Shown: piece by piece, positions 1-6,599 of the stretch | Layout of the letters: every line of letters starts with the position of its first letter | How positions within the stretch are numbered: the stretch's first letter is position 1 | Source: Oscillospiraceae bacterium | GTDB taxonomy: Bacteria; Bacillota; Clostridia; Oscillospirales; Ruminococcaceae | Length of the DNA: 12,292 bases | Direction: 5' to 3' | Assembly: GCA_017544185.1 (NCBI GenBank) | Contig: JAFYEQ010000267.1 | Span: 1-12,292 of the forward strand | Made by a program: the position numbers and the translations under genes | Notes under the pieces: model-generated | The model's database searches: none | The model's input: only the letters and a program-made list of their open reading frames with translations | What the model was told of the DNA's origin: nothing

Positions 1-299
1 ATGCCCCGTCCCGCACAGCCCATACCGGGAGTAGGTCCTCCCGTCTCGATGCACAGCACGCCTCCGAAGCCCCTTTGGGATATGACGTCGTAGTCCCGGG
101 GCTCATCGTCATGGGCCCTCAGATAGTCCATCACGGACGTGACGGGCGTGCCACCAAGGAGCGCCATGGTAGAGTCCGCCTTTGGATCGCATCCGATCTG
201 TATCACGCGCTTTCCCGCCACCGCCAGAGCAGCGGCTGTATTCGCTGTACAAGTGCTCTTGCCTATACCGCCCTTGCCGTATATCGCTGTCTTTATCAT
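1..299 (-). CDS. NifH/NflH-type nitrogenase-like iron protein, 5' part only (3' end beyond window)
   Basis: The frame is open from an ATG at 299 down to base 1 and gives about 99 residues of a NifH-superfamily P-loop ATPase. Visible features are the Walker [10 protein letters not shown] (residues 9-17), the switch region GCDPKADST (about 38-46), and [15 protein letters not shown] at the cut end. Its Cys corresponds to the first [4Fe-4S] ligand of the NifH dimer; the second ligand lies beyond the window. Family members dock on a NifDK-like partner and pass it electrons with ATP hydrolysis. The wording [11 protein letters not shown], a short TSVMDYLR stretch and [16 protein letters not shown] resemble the group IV nitrogenase-like proteins (NflH, CfbC) more than true NifH, but this is from memory and not a tree. 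An in-frame TAG lies three codons upstream, so ATG 299 is the start. No strong Shine-Dalgarno is visible. A consensus promoter about 280 bp upstream points at it. Confidence 0.85.
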   Translation of the reverse strand, partial: MIKTAIYGKGGIGKSTCTANTAAALAVAGKRVIQIGCDPKADSTMALLGGTPVTSVMDYLRAHDDEPRDYDVISQRGFGGVLCIETGGPTPGMGCAGRG

Positions 300-333
300 A
301 ATACACCACTATAAAAGTTAGGAATTAGGAGTG

Positions 334-520
334 TAGGGGCACATTCTCCCCTGCGGGGAGCTGCGTGTCCGCCCCATAGGATCGCTGTCTATAGGGGCAC
401 ATCCTCCCCTGCGGGGAGCTGCGTGTCCGCCCCATGGGACCGTTGTTTGTAAAGGCACATGGTCTCCTGCGGAGTGGTCTCCTGCGGAGTGGTCTCCTGC
501 GAAGTGGTCTCCTGCGGAGG
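334..520. repeat. 58-bp tandem repeat array with palindromic core, third copy expanded in 15-bp steps
   Basis: Three units start at 334, 392 and 450, exactly 58 bp apart. Units one and two are nearly identical: TAGGGGCACAT, then the perfect palindrome CTCCCC-TGC-GGGGAG, then CTGCGTGTCCGCCCCAT. GGGGC at the start can pair with GCCCC at the end, so each unit can fold as a nested hairpin. In the third unit the core is replaced by about four copies of a 15-bp unit, GGTCTCCTGCGGAGT, at 461, 476, 491 and 506. One copy has GAAG for GGAG, and each copy contains the small hairpin CTCC-TGC-GGAG. The array ends in GGCCGCGTGTCCGCCC, which extends to about 535. It lies between the leftward promoter at 585-613 and the iron-protein start, so it would be transcribed as leader RNA. 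Several overlapping open frames here are repeat artefacts. Confidence 0.85.
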
Positions 521-584
521 CCGCGTGTCCGCCCTCCACGCAAACGAAACATCCCCCGACGCTCCGGGATCTTCATCCCTTACC

Positions 585-613
585 ATTATACCCTCTCGCG
601 GGCATAATGTCAA
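585..613 (-). promoter_or_regulatory. Consensus SigA-type promoter reading leftward toward the iron-protein gene
   Basis: Read on the minus strand, TTGACA (608-613) and TATAAT (585-590) are separated by exactly 17 bp, a perfect match to the housekeeping consensus. Transcription should begin near 578, leaving a leader of about 280 nt that contains the 58-bp repeat array before the ATG at 299. An inverted repeat CATTAT-N14-ATAATG (584-609) covers the spacer and parts of both boxes. Its half-sites are about 20 bp apart, which could make it an operator. Only the motif match is seen; activity is inferred. Confidence 0.72.
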
Positions 614-635
614 CCCTCGGCAGTCCAACATCCGA

Positions 636-664
636 TTGACAAATGCAGAGATATATGGTATACT
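636..664 (+). promoter_or_regulatory. Consensus SigA-type promoter for the hypF-hypC-hypD-hypE operon
   Basis: TTGACA (636-641), a 17-bp spacer and TATACT (659-664) stand directly before hypF. Initiation is expected near 671 and the hypF ATG is at 685, so the leader would be only about 14 nt, with GGGGA at 671-675 as its only candidate ribosome-binding sequence. The -35 box is 22 bp from the -35 box of the leftward promoter, so the two polymerases would bind back to back. Confidence 0.72.
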
Positions 665-684
665 TTTATCGGGGATGAGCGGAC

Positions 685-2958
685 ATGAAAACACATATCA
701 TACGTATATACGGCATAGTGCAGGGGGTGGGCTTCCGCCCCTTCGCCGCCAACACAGCACGGACATATCATATCAGCGGCACTGTGTCCAACAAGGGCTC
801 CTATGTGGAGATCATGGCACAGGGCACCGATGAGGACATATCTGCCTTCACCGATGCTGTCAGGTTCTCTCCGCCGAAGCGTGCCCTTATCGCGGACATA
901 TCCGTCACTATCAAGGATATGCCGCCATTTGACGGCTTCATCATCGCCGAGAGCGCCCATGATGACAGCGCTGCATATATATCCCCCGATATAGCCATAT
1001 GCTCCCGCTGCAGGGCGGAACTGACCGACCCTACTGACAGGCGGTACCTGCATCCCTTCATCAACTGCACCCAGTGCGGCCCCAGGCTCACCATACTCTC
1101 ATCCATGCCCTATGACCGCGAGCGCACGTCCATGGCATCCTTCCCCATGTGCCCCAAATGCGCCGGGGAGTATACCGACCATATGTCCCGCCGCTACGAC
1201 GCGCAGCCCGTCTGCTGCACCGAATGCGGCCCGCGGGTGTATATCCTCGGGGAGGACATGACGGGCACCGACGCCATAGCCCATGTGCGGGACGTGATAC
1301 GCACGGGCGGCATAGCCGCTGTGAAGGGCATCGGCGGCTTCCATCTGTGCTGTGATGCCCGCTCCGACAGCGCTGTCCGCCGTCTTAGAGAACTGAAGAG
1401 CCGCCCGTCCAAGCCCTTCGCGGTCATGTGCCGCGATATGGATACGATCGGACGGGAATGCACTTTAGACGATACCGCCGCAGATCTGTCTGCATCTTTG
1501 CTGGACGGCTGGCAGAAGCCGATAGTGCTGCTTCCCAAGAGCAGCCATGGCGAGGTATCCCCCTATGCTGCCCCCGACTGTCCGTATCTTGGCGTGATGC
1601 TGCCCTATTCGCCCCTGCATGTGCTGCTCTTCGAGCTGCCCGACAGATCGCCCACCGGGCGCGACTTCACCGACTGTCTGATTATGACCAGCGGCAATGT
1701 CCCCGGCGCTCCCATATGCCGCACCGACGAGGACGCGGCCGGTATCGCAGGGTACTGCGATACCATACTGTCCCACGACAGGGAGATACTTCTCCGCGCC
1801 GACGACAGCGTGACGGACATATACGACGGCAGACCGTATATGATACGCCGTTCACGGGGGTATTCGCCTCTACCGTTCCCGACGGGTACATCCTCGGACA
1901 GATGCGTGCTCGCCGTAGGCAGTGAGCTCAAGGGCACTTTTGCCATAGCTAAAGACGGCATGATATACCCGTCCCCGTACATCGGGGATATGAGCGATGT
2001 CCGCAGCATACGCGCACTGCAGAGCGGCATCGGCCGCATGACGGACCTGCTGGGCTGCACTCCCGATACGGTAGTATGCGACAGCCATCCCATGTACAAC
2101 AGCGCAGAGCTGGCCGGTGAGATAGCAAATTCCTACGGCGTGCCCCTTATGCGTCTGCAGCACCACTACGCCCATATACTCTCCTGCATGGCGGAGCACC
2201 GCCGCACCGACACAGTGATCGGCGTAGCTCTTGACGGCACGGGCTACGGCGACGACGGCACCATATGGGGCGGTGAGATACTGGTATGCGACGTCAGATC
2301 CTATGAGCGTGCAGACCACATCACGCCCTATATACAGGCGGGGGGCGATGCCGCCGCAAGAGAGGGCTGGCGCATCGCCGCAGGGATATTATCGGGTCTT
2401 CCCGACGCGGAGCGCATCACGGAAGAGCTGGGGATATGCAGTTCTGACACGCTGAAGATCATACGCTCTATGATCTCGGGCGGCATCAACTGTGTCAGAT
2501 CTACTAGCTGTGGACGGCTGTTCGATGCGGTGTCTGCCATCCTCGGCATACGGCGCACCTCTTCATATGAAGGCGAGGCCGCCTCTGCTCTGATGTATGC
2601 AGCAGGTCGATACGCAACGTATCCCGGCATAAGAGATATCCCCACCCCCGACGATACCCTGTCGCTGGTGAGAGACATCGCCATAAGGCGTGCCGACGGC
2701 GAGGACGCGGATATGCTGGCCTATGCCTTCCATCGGGGGCTGGCGCGTATAGTGGCAGGGAAATGCCTTACTGCCCGTGAGAGATATGGCATAGATACCG
2801 TAGCGCTGTCGGGAGGATGCTTCCAGAACACGCTGCTTCTGCGCATGGTGCAGACGGCGCTGGAGCAGGCGGGCGTCAAGGTGCTGACCCACTCGCTGAT
2901 ACCGCCAAATGACGGCGGCATCTGCGTAGGTCAGGCGTATCACGCTGTGTACAGATGA
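685..2958 (+). CDS. hypF: [NiFe]-hydrogenase maturation carbamoyltransferase HypF
   Basis: HypF uses carbamoyl phosphate and ATP to make the carbamoyl group that is moved to the C-terminal Cys of HypE, the source of the cyanide ligands of the [NiFe] centre. It acts in the cytoplasm. All expected domains are present. The acylphosphatase-like domain (about 1-90) has IVQGVGFRPF and VSNKGSY. Two zinc-binding repeats follow with regular C-x2-C-x18-C-x2-C spacing (Cys 106/109/128/131 and 156/159/178/181). A YrdC-like ATP-binding domain comes next (about 195-390), with KGIGGFHL and SRPSKPFAVM. A Kae1-like domain (about 405-757) has DSHPMYNSAE, LQHHYAHILS, ALDGTGYGDDGTIWGG and LSGGCFQNTLLL. The 757-residue length is normal. 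The ATG at 685 fits the acylphosphatase start. It is the first gene of the hyp operon, and its stop codon sits in the loop of a 10-bp hairpin. Confidence 0.97.
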   Translation: MKTHIIRIYGIVQGVGFRPFAANTARTYHISGTVSNKGSYVEIMAQGTDEDISAFTDAVRFSPPKRALIADISVTIKDMPPFDGFIIAESAHDDSAAYISPDIAICSRCRAELTDPTDRRYLHPFINCTQCGPRLTILSSMPYDRERTSMASFPMCPKCAGEYTDHMSRRYDAQPVCCTECGPRVYILGEDMTGTDAIAHVRDVIRTGGIAAVKGIGGFHLCCDARSDSAVRRLRELKSRPSKPFAVMCRDMDTIGRECTLDDTAADLSASLLDGWQKPIVLLPKSSHGEVSPYAAPDCPYLGVMLPYSPLHVLLFELPDRSPTGRDFTDCLIMTSGNVPGAPICRTDEDAAGIAGYCDTILSHDREILLRADDSVTDIYDGRPYMIRRSRGYSPLPFPTGTSSDRCVLAVGSELKGTFAIAKDGMIYPSPYIGDMSDVRSIRALQSGIGRMTDLLGCTPDTVVCDSHPMYNSAELAGEIANSYGVPLMRLQHHYAHILSCMAEHRRTDTVIGVALDGTGYGDDGTIWGGEILVCDVRSYERADHITPYIQAGGDAAAREGWRIAAGILSGLPDAERITEELGICSSDTLKIIRSMISGGINCVRSTSCGRLFDAVSAILGIRRTSSYEGEAASALMYAAGRYATYPGIRDIPTPDDTLSLVRDIAIRRADGEDADMLAYAFHRGLARIVAGKCLTARERYGIDTVALSGGCFQNTLLLRMVQTALEQAGVKVLTHSLIPPNDGGICVGQAYHAVYR

Positions 2959-2970
2959 CCTGTACACAGC
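2944..2970 (+). promoter_or_regulatory. Intercistronic hairpin enclosing the hypF stop codon
   Basis: GCTGTGTACA (2944-2953) and TGTACACAGC (2961-2970) form a perfect 10-bp stem. The 7-nt loop contains the hypF TGA (2956-2958). No T tract follows, and the hypC ribosome-binding site AGGAG (2977-2981) begins 6 nt later, so a full terminator is unlikely. It could be an mRNA stability or processing element, or it could tune expression between hypF and hypC. Only the structure potential is seen. Confidence 0.5.
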
Positions 2971-2989
2971 ACAGATAGGAGAATGGATC

Positions 2990-3199
2990 ATGTGTGTAGG
3001 TACAGCAGCAAGAGTCATCGACATAGATGAGGATACGGCGCTGATCGACGTATCGGGAGCACGGCGCAAAGTGAGCGCCGCCCTGCTGGATGAGCTCCTG
3101 CCCGGAGACTATGTGATGGTACACGCGGGGGCAGCCATAGCCAAGATCACCGCCTCTGACGAGGACGAGGCCGATGAGCTGCTGGGAGATCTGCTATGA
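2990..3199 (+). CDS. hypC: HypC/HypG-type hydrogenase maturation chaperone
   Basis: This small protein (69 aa, short but within the family range) carries the Fe(CN)2CO unit. In known systems HypC binds HypD through its Cys2 and then delivers iron to the hydrogenase large-subunit precursor. The start MCVG keeps Cys2 exactly after the initiator Met, which supports the ATG at 2990. AGGAG (2977-2981) is placed 8 nt upstream. The middle VSGARRKVSAALLDELLPGDYVMVHAG matches the usual beta-barrel pattern (v.G..r.v...l......GDyVlvHaG). The N-terminus reads MCVGTAARV rather than the common MC(L/I)(A/G)xPG(K/R)V, so the usual Pro-Gly is missing. The tail is strongly acidic. The last bases overlap hypD by 4 nt (ATGA), suggesting translational coupling. 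Confidence 0.93.
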   Translation: MCVGTAARVIDIDEDTALIDVSGARRKVSAALLDELLPGDYVMVHAGAAIAKITASDEDEADELLGDLL

Positions 3200-4242
3200 A
3201 CGATAAGCTCCGAAGAGCGGCAGAGATACTGTCAAGTTACCGCGGCAGGGAACTTCGTATAATGGAAGTATGCGGCACGCACACCCATGAGCTGTCAAGA
3301 CAGGGGATACGCTCTCTCCTGTCGGAGGATATAGTACTGATCTCGGGTCCCGGGTGTCCGGTATGCGTGACTGACGTGTCATATATCGACGAGGCGGTAT
3401 GGCTCGCGCTGGAGAAGGGCTGCATCATATGCACCTTCGGCGACCTGATCCGCGTCCCGGGCAGTGATATGAGCTTAGCGGACGCCAGGTCCCGGGGAGC
3501 AGATATACAGATCGTCTACGCTCCCGCGGATGCGGTGGATATAGCACGGCGGCATCCCGACAAACAGGTGGTGTTCCTGTCGGTGGGCTTCGAGACCACC
3601 GTCCCCTCCTCATGTATAGCCGTAGAGCGGGCTGCATCGGAGGGTACGGACAACTTCACGCTCCTCACCGCCAACAAGACCATGCCCGGGGCCTACCGTG
3701 CGCTCATAGGCTCGGCCGATGCCTTCCTGTACCCAGGCCACGTCAGCGCCATCACGGGCACTGACGTATACGAGGAGCTGAAGTCCATGGGCATATCGGG
3801 CACGGTGGCAGGCTTCACCACGGCAGAGCTGATCACCGCCCTTGCTGTGACGGTGAACGGCCTCATAAAGGGCGAGTCCTTCTTCGTCAACTGCTATCCC
3901 CGCGTTGTACGCCCCGAGGGCAGCCCTGCTGCCCGTCGGCTCATAGACAAGATCATGGAGCCCTGCGACGCGGTATGGCGCGGACTGGGCAGCATACCCA
4001 TGTCGGGGCTGCGTCTGCGGGATGGGTATTCTGCCTTTGACGCGCGTACACGCCACGGCATACCCGCGATGGAAGGACGCACCGACCCCGCCTGCTGCTG
4101 CGGGGACGTGCTCAGCGGCAGATGCCGCCCCGCGGACTGCCCTCTCTTCGGCACCATATGCGACCCCGACCATCCCGTGGGCGCCTGCATGGTATCCGAT
4201 GAGGGCGCCTGCTCCGCATACTTCATGTACGAACGACGATAG
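3196..4242 (+). CDS. hypD: [NiFe]-hydrogenase maturation Fe-S protein HypD
   Basis: HypD is the scaffold on which iron receives its CN and CO ligands, together with HypC and HypE. The 348-residue protein has the family marks in order: EVCGTHTHE (Cys26), GPGCPVCVT (Cys54 and Cys57), LSVGFETTVP (129-137), LYPGHVSAITG (about 178-188), and VNCYPRVVRPEG (231-242). A Cys-rich C-terminal part has Cys 300-302, 310, 315, 322, 331 and 339, of which four are expected to hold a [4Fe-4S] cluster. The start overlaps the hypC stop as ATGA, and GGGAG (3184-3188) lies 7 nt upstream inside hypC. Length is near the usual value of about 350-375 residues. No missing motif was noticed. Confidence 0.97.
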   Translation: MNDKLRRAAEILSSYRGRELRIMEVCGTHTHELSRQGIRSLLSEDIVLISGPGCPVCVTDVSYIDEAVWLALEKGCIICTFGDLIRVPGSDMSLADARSRGADIQIVYAPADAVDIARRHPDKQVVFLSVGFETTVPSSCIAVERAASEGTDNFTLLTANKTMPGAYRALIGSADAFLYPGHVSAITGTDVYEELKSMGISGTVAGFTTAELITALAVTVNGLIKGESFFVNCYPRVVRPEGSPAARRLIDKIMEPCDAVWRGLGSIPMSGLRLRDGYSAFDARTRHGIPAMEGRTDPACCCGDVLSGRCRPADCPLFGTICDPDHPVGACMVSDEGACSAYFMYERR

Positions 4243-4250
4243 GGGGATCT

Positions 4251-5252
4251 ATGGACGAACGTATAACTCTCGCACACGGTGCGGGCGGACGGCAGACAGC
4301 CGAGCTGATAGACAAGGTGTTCAGGGCTCATCTGGGATCTGAGCACCTTACCGCAGATGACGCCGCCGTGATAGATATGCCGTCTTCGGGACGACAAGCC
4401 ATCTCGACCGACGGCTTCATAGTCTCCCCGTGGAGGTTCAAGGGCGGCGACATAGGCAAGCTGGCTGTGTGCGGCACGGTCAACGACCTGGCCTCCATGG
4501 GCGCAAAGCCCATGTATATGACCGCCGCCTTCATCATCGAGGAGGGCTTCGCCGCCGCAGATCTGGAGGAGATAGCGGCCAGCATGAGACGCACCGCCGA
4601 TGCAGCGGGCATCACCGTGGTGGCGGGCGATACCAAGGTAGCGGGCAAGGGCCAGGCGGACGGCGTGTTCATCACCGCTACGGGAGTAGGCCTCATATCC
4701 CCGGGAGTACATACCTCGGGCTCCCTTGCCGCAGACGGCGACGCCGTCATAGTAACGGGAGATATCGGCAGGCACGGCTGTACCATACTCCTTGCCCGCA
4801 CAGATCTTGGCATAGATGCGGACGTAGACAGCGACTGCGCTCCCCTGTGGGACACCGTGGAGGACGTGCTGTCGGTATGTCCCGATGTCCATGTGATACG
4901 CGACGCCACGAGGGGCGGCGTGGGCACGGTACTGTATGAGATAGCCTCACAGAGCGGTAAGGGCATAGTCCTCGACCGCGACAGCATACCCGTAGACGGC
5001 CGTGTACAGGGGGTATGCGATCTGCTGGGATTAGATCCCCTGTATCTCGCCTGCGAGGGGCGCATGGTGATCATCGCTCCCCACGAACGGGCAGACGCCG
5101 TCGTTGACGTGCTCCGCCGCCATTGTCCCCATGCTTCCGTGATCGGTCACGTCACCTCTTCCGATCCGGGACGCGTGATCATGACCACGCCCCTCGGCAC
5201 CGGAGCGCTCCTCCCCTATCCCCGCGGCGAACTGCTCCCCAGGATCTGCTGA
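4251..5252 (+). CDS. hypE: [NiFe]-hydrogenase maturation protein HypE (carbamoyl dehydratase)
   Basis: HypE accepts a carbamoyl group from HypF on its C-terminal cysteine, dehydrates it to a thiocyanate using ATP, and passes cyanide to the HypC-HypD complex. The 333-residue protein belongs to the PurM/AIR-synthase-like fold. The N-terminus has ITLAHGAGGRQTAELI. The ATP-site region has FKGGDIGKLAVCGTVNDLAS (about 63-82), VAGDTKVAGKG and DATRGGVGTVLYEIA. The essential C-terminal motif PRIC is intact at the very end. It starts 8 nt after the hypD stop behind a G-rich stretch (GGGGGA, 4242-4247) close to the ATG. It is the last hyp gene seen; the gap that follows holds a dispersed repeat and no clear terminator. 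Confidence 0.97.
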   Translation: MDERITLAHGAGGRQTAELIDKVFRAHLGSEHLTADDAAVIDMPSSGRQAISTDGFIVSPWRFKGGDIGKLAVCGTVNDLASMGAKPMYMTAAFIIEEGFAAADLEEIAASMRRTADAAGITVVAGDTKVAGKGQADGVFITATGVGLISPGVHTSGSLAADGDAVIVTGDIGRHGCTILLARTDLGIDADVDSDCAPLWDTVEDVLSVCPDVHVIRDATRGGVGTVLYEIASQSGKGIVLDRDSIPVDGRVQGVCDLLGLDPLYLACEGRMVIIAPHERADAVVDVLRRHCPHASVIGHVTSSDPGRVIMTTPLGTGALLPYPRGELLPRIC

Positions 5253-5277
5253 ACGCTCAAACATCCCGTTCCTTCCG

Positions 5278-5325
5278 TAGGGACATGGTCTCCTTCGGAG
5301 CCCTATGTGTCCGCCCACGGCAACG
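5278..5325 (+). repeat. Dispersed palindromic repeat (CTCC-TTC-GGAG core type)
   Basis: GTAGGGACATGG is followed by the small hairpin CTCC-TTC-GGAG (5290-5300) and then GTGTCCGCCCACGGCAACGCA. The arrangement matches the units at 334-520, and the right end is almost the same as the minus-strand element at 9776-9828. A GTG inside it (5307) opens a frame into the AraC gene, but those first residues come from the repeat, since the other copy encodes the same SAHGNA peptide. Confidence 0.75.
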
Positions 5326-5369
5326 CACATACTCATCATTCTTATTTCCGACCCATGGGGACCCTTACT

Positions 5370-6107
5370 ATGGATATGATATTCTATATTTCCGACCAGA
5401 TCGAATTTGTCTCCATAAAAGACGGGATACTGCGCTTCGAGGAGCACAGCCATTCCTCACATATCGTCATATCCGCCCCGCTCCGCGGCCGCGCCCTGCT
5501 GACCGTGGGCGGCGAAAGACGGGACATAGACGCGGGCACCGTATTCTTCCTGCTGCCGTATGAGGATCACTCCATAGTGTCCGACGATCCCGTGGATATG
5601 ATATCCCTGTGCATCAAAAAGGATATGCTCGGTGGCGACCGTGAGAGATACCTGAAGCTCGTGCGTTCCGCGGTCAAGTGGTCGTGGGAAAAGGAAGCAC
5701 TGCCCGACGGTGATGTACAGGGCCGTATCCTCGAAGCGGCGGCTGCGATATATGATACCTATACCGACGCTCCTGCAGACGATGAGCTGCTGACAGGATG
5801 CAGGGACGATATAGCGGAGCATCCCGAGGATGACAGGGATATCGGCAGCCTTGCAGACGATCTGTATATGAGCAAGTTCCATTATATACGCAAGTTCAAA
5901 AAGGCAGCGGGGCTCACCCCGAACCGCTTCCGCATACAGTCCCGCATACGCATGGCGCAGCAGATGCTGCGCAGCGGCCAGCCGATCACGTCGGCCGCCC
6001 TTGACGTGGGCTTCTTCGATCAGAGCCATTTCAACAAGTACTTCAAGAAGATCGTGGGGGTATCCCCGAAAAAATATATCAGCTCTCTCCGCAATTTTTT
6101 ACAATAG
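5370..6107 (+). CDS. AraC-family transcriptional regulator
   Basis: A cytoplasmic DNA-binding regulator with an N-terminal cupin-like sensor part and a C-terminal AraC/XylS double helix-turn-helix. The sensor region shows EEHSHSSHIVISAPLRGRALLTVGG and the typical DAGTVFFLLPYEDHSI turn. The C-terminal domain has IGSLADDLYMSKFHYIRKF for the first HTH and ITSAALDVGFFDQSHFNKYF followed by GVSPKKYISSLR for the second, the family signature. The effector cannot be told. I place the start at ATG 5370, with GGGGA at 5357-5361, giving 245 residues. An upstream GTG at 5307 would add 21 residues encoded by a dispersed repeat and is unlikely; ATG 5355 or 5376 are alternatives. The cupin gene follows 53 bp later on the same strand and is a likely target or partner. 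Confidence 0.9.
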   Translation: MDMIFYISDQIEFVSIKDGILRFEEHSHSSHIVISAPLRGRALLTVGGERRDIDAGTVFFLLPYEDHSIVSDDPVDMISLCIKKDMLGGDRERYLKLVRSAVKWSWEKEALPDGDVQGRILEAAAAIYDTYTDAPADDELLTGCRDDIAEHPEDDRDIGSLADDLYMSKFHYIRKFKKAAGLTPNRFRIQSRIRMAQQMLRSGQPITSAALDVGFFDQSHFNKYFKKIVGVSPKKYISSLRNFLQ

Positions 6108-6160
6108 ATCTTCGTAGTTCTCGTGTATACTGTACTTATAAAATATAAGGAGATGGTCAC

Positions 6161-6547
6161 ATGAGAACACTGTTCGACAAGTTCGACGAGGGCAGGTATA
6201 TATCTCCCTGCGGCGATAAGGCCTTCGCAGATCTGGCATGGAACGCTCACCCCACCTTTGAGGGCGTGGAGCTGAAGCACCTTCTGACCGCTGCCGACAC
6301 AGACGGGAAGTTCAGCTACCACCTTGTGCGGATAGCTCCCGGCATGAGCATCGGAGAGCACATACACGCAGATCAGCTGGAGACCCATGAGGTCATAGCA
6401 GGCGGCGGCGTATGCATCAACGAAGGGATGCAGATACCCTATGAGTGCGGGACCATGACGATCCTCAGACAGGGCACGCCTCACTCCGTCACCGCAGGCA
6501 GCGACGGTCTGTATCTTTTCGCCAAGTTCATCCCGGCGCTGTGCTGA
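6161..6547 (+). CDS. Small single-domain cupin protein
   Basis: This 128-residue soluble protein is a one-domain cupin. Motif 1 is complete: Gly61, then His67, His69, Glu74 and Gly81 in the exact G-x5-HxH-x4-E-x6-G spacing. Motif 2 is G97-x5-R-x-G-x2-H108, keeping the His but with Arg in place of the usual Pro. His67, His69, Glu74 and His108 can form the usual metal site, so an enzyme or metal-dependent binding protein is possible. The substrate is not recognisable. AAGGAG (6147-6152) lies 8 nt before the ATG. A TATACT at 6126-6131 could be a -10 box, but no good -35 is seen. The AraC-type gene upstream probably controls it. A 12-bp hairpin follows the stop after 17 bp. Confidence 0.85.
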   Translation: MRTLFDKFDEGRYISPCGDKAFADLAWNAHPTFEGVELKHLLTAADTDGKFSYHLVRIAPGMSIGEHIHADQLETHEVIAGGGVCINEGMQIPYECGTMTILRQGTPHSVTAGSDGLYLFAKFIPALC

Positions 6548-6564
6548 GCAGAGCTAAACAACAA

Positions 6565-6592
6565 CTCCGCTGTCACCCTCGTGACAGCGGAG
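6565..6592 (-). terminator. Hairpin terminator between convergent genes
   Basis: CTCCGCTGTCAC (6565-6576) and GTGACAGCGGAG (6581-6592) make a perfect 12-bp stem with a 4-nt loop. On the minus strand it is followed by TTGTTGTTT, a T-rich tail that suits termination of the EpsG-like gene, whose stop codon is 7 bp upstream of the stem. On the plus strand the cupin gene ends 17 bp before the stem, and an A-rich stretch precedes it but no T tract follows. It may therefore also stop plus-strand transcripts, though less well. Confidence 0.8.
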
Positions 6593-6599
6593 ATCGTCA

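Noticed and set aside
334..520. Possible CRISPR array
   Set aside because: The 58-bp units are contiguous and similar over their whole length, with no unique spacers, so this is a tandem repeat.
300..578. Possible riboswitch in the iron-protein leader
   Set aside because: The leader is filled by tandem and dispersed repeats and I recognise no known aptamer core; the hairpins are explained by the repeats.
325..694. Several overlapping Arg/Pro-rich open frames on both strands
   Set aside because: Their sequence follows the 58-bp and 15-bp tandem repeats, giving repeated peptides such as GDHSA and RRRPL. They do not resemble any protein family and are best explained by the repeat array.
3894..4892. 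Minus-strand open frame of 332 codons over hypD and hypE
   Set aside because: It spans the junction of two well-supported genes on the other strand and has no recognisable motif.
5307..5369. Upstream GTG start for the AraC gene
   Set aside because: The added residues come from the dispersed repeat, and the second repeat copy (minus strand, from 9792) encodes the same SAHGNA peptide. ATG 5370 has a fitting GGGGA upstream.
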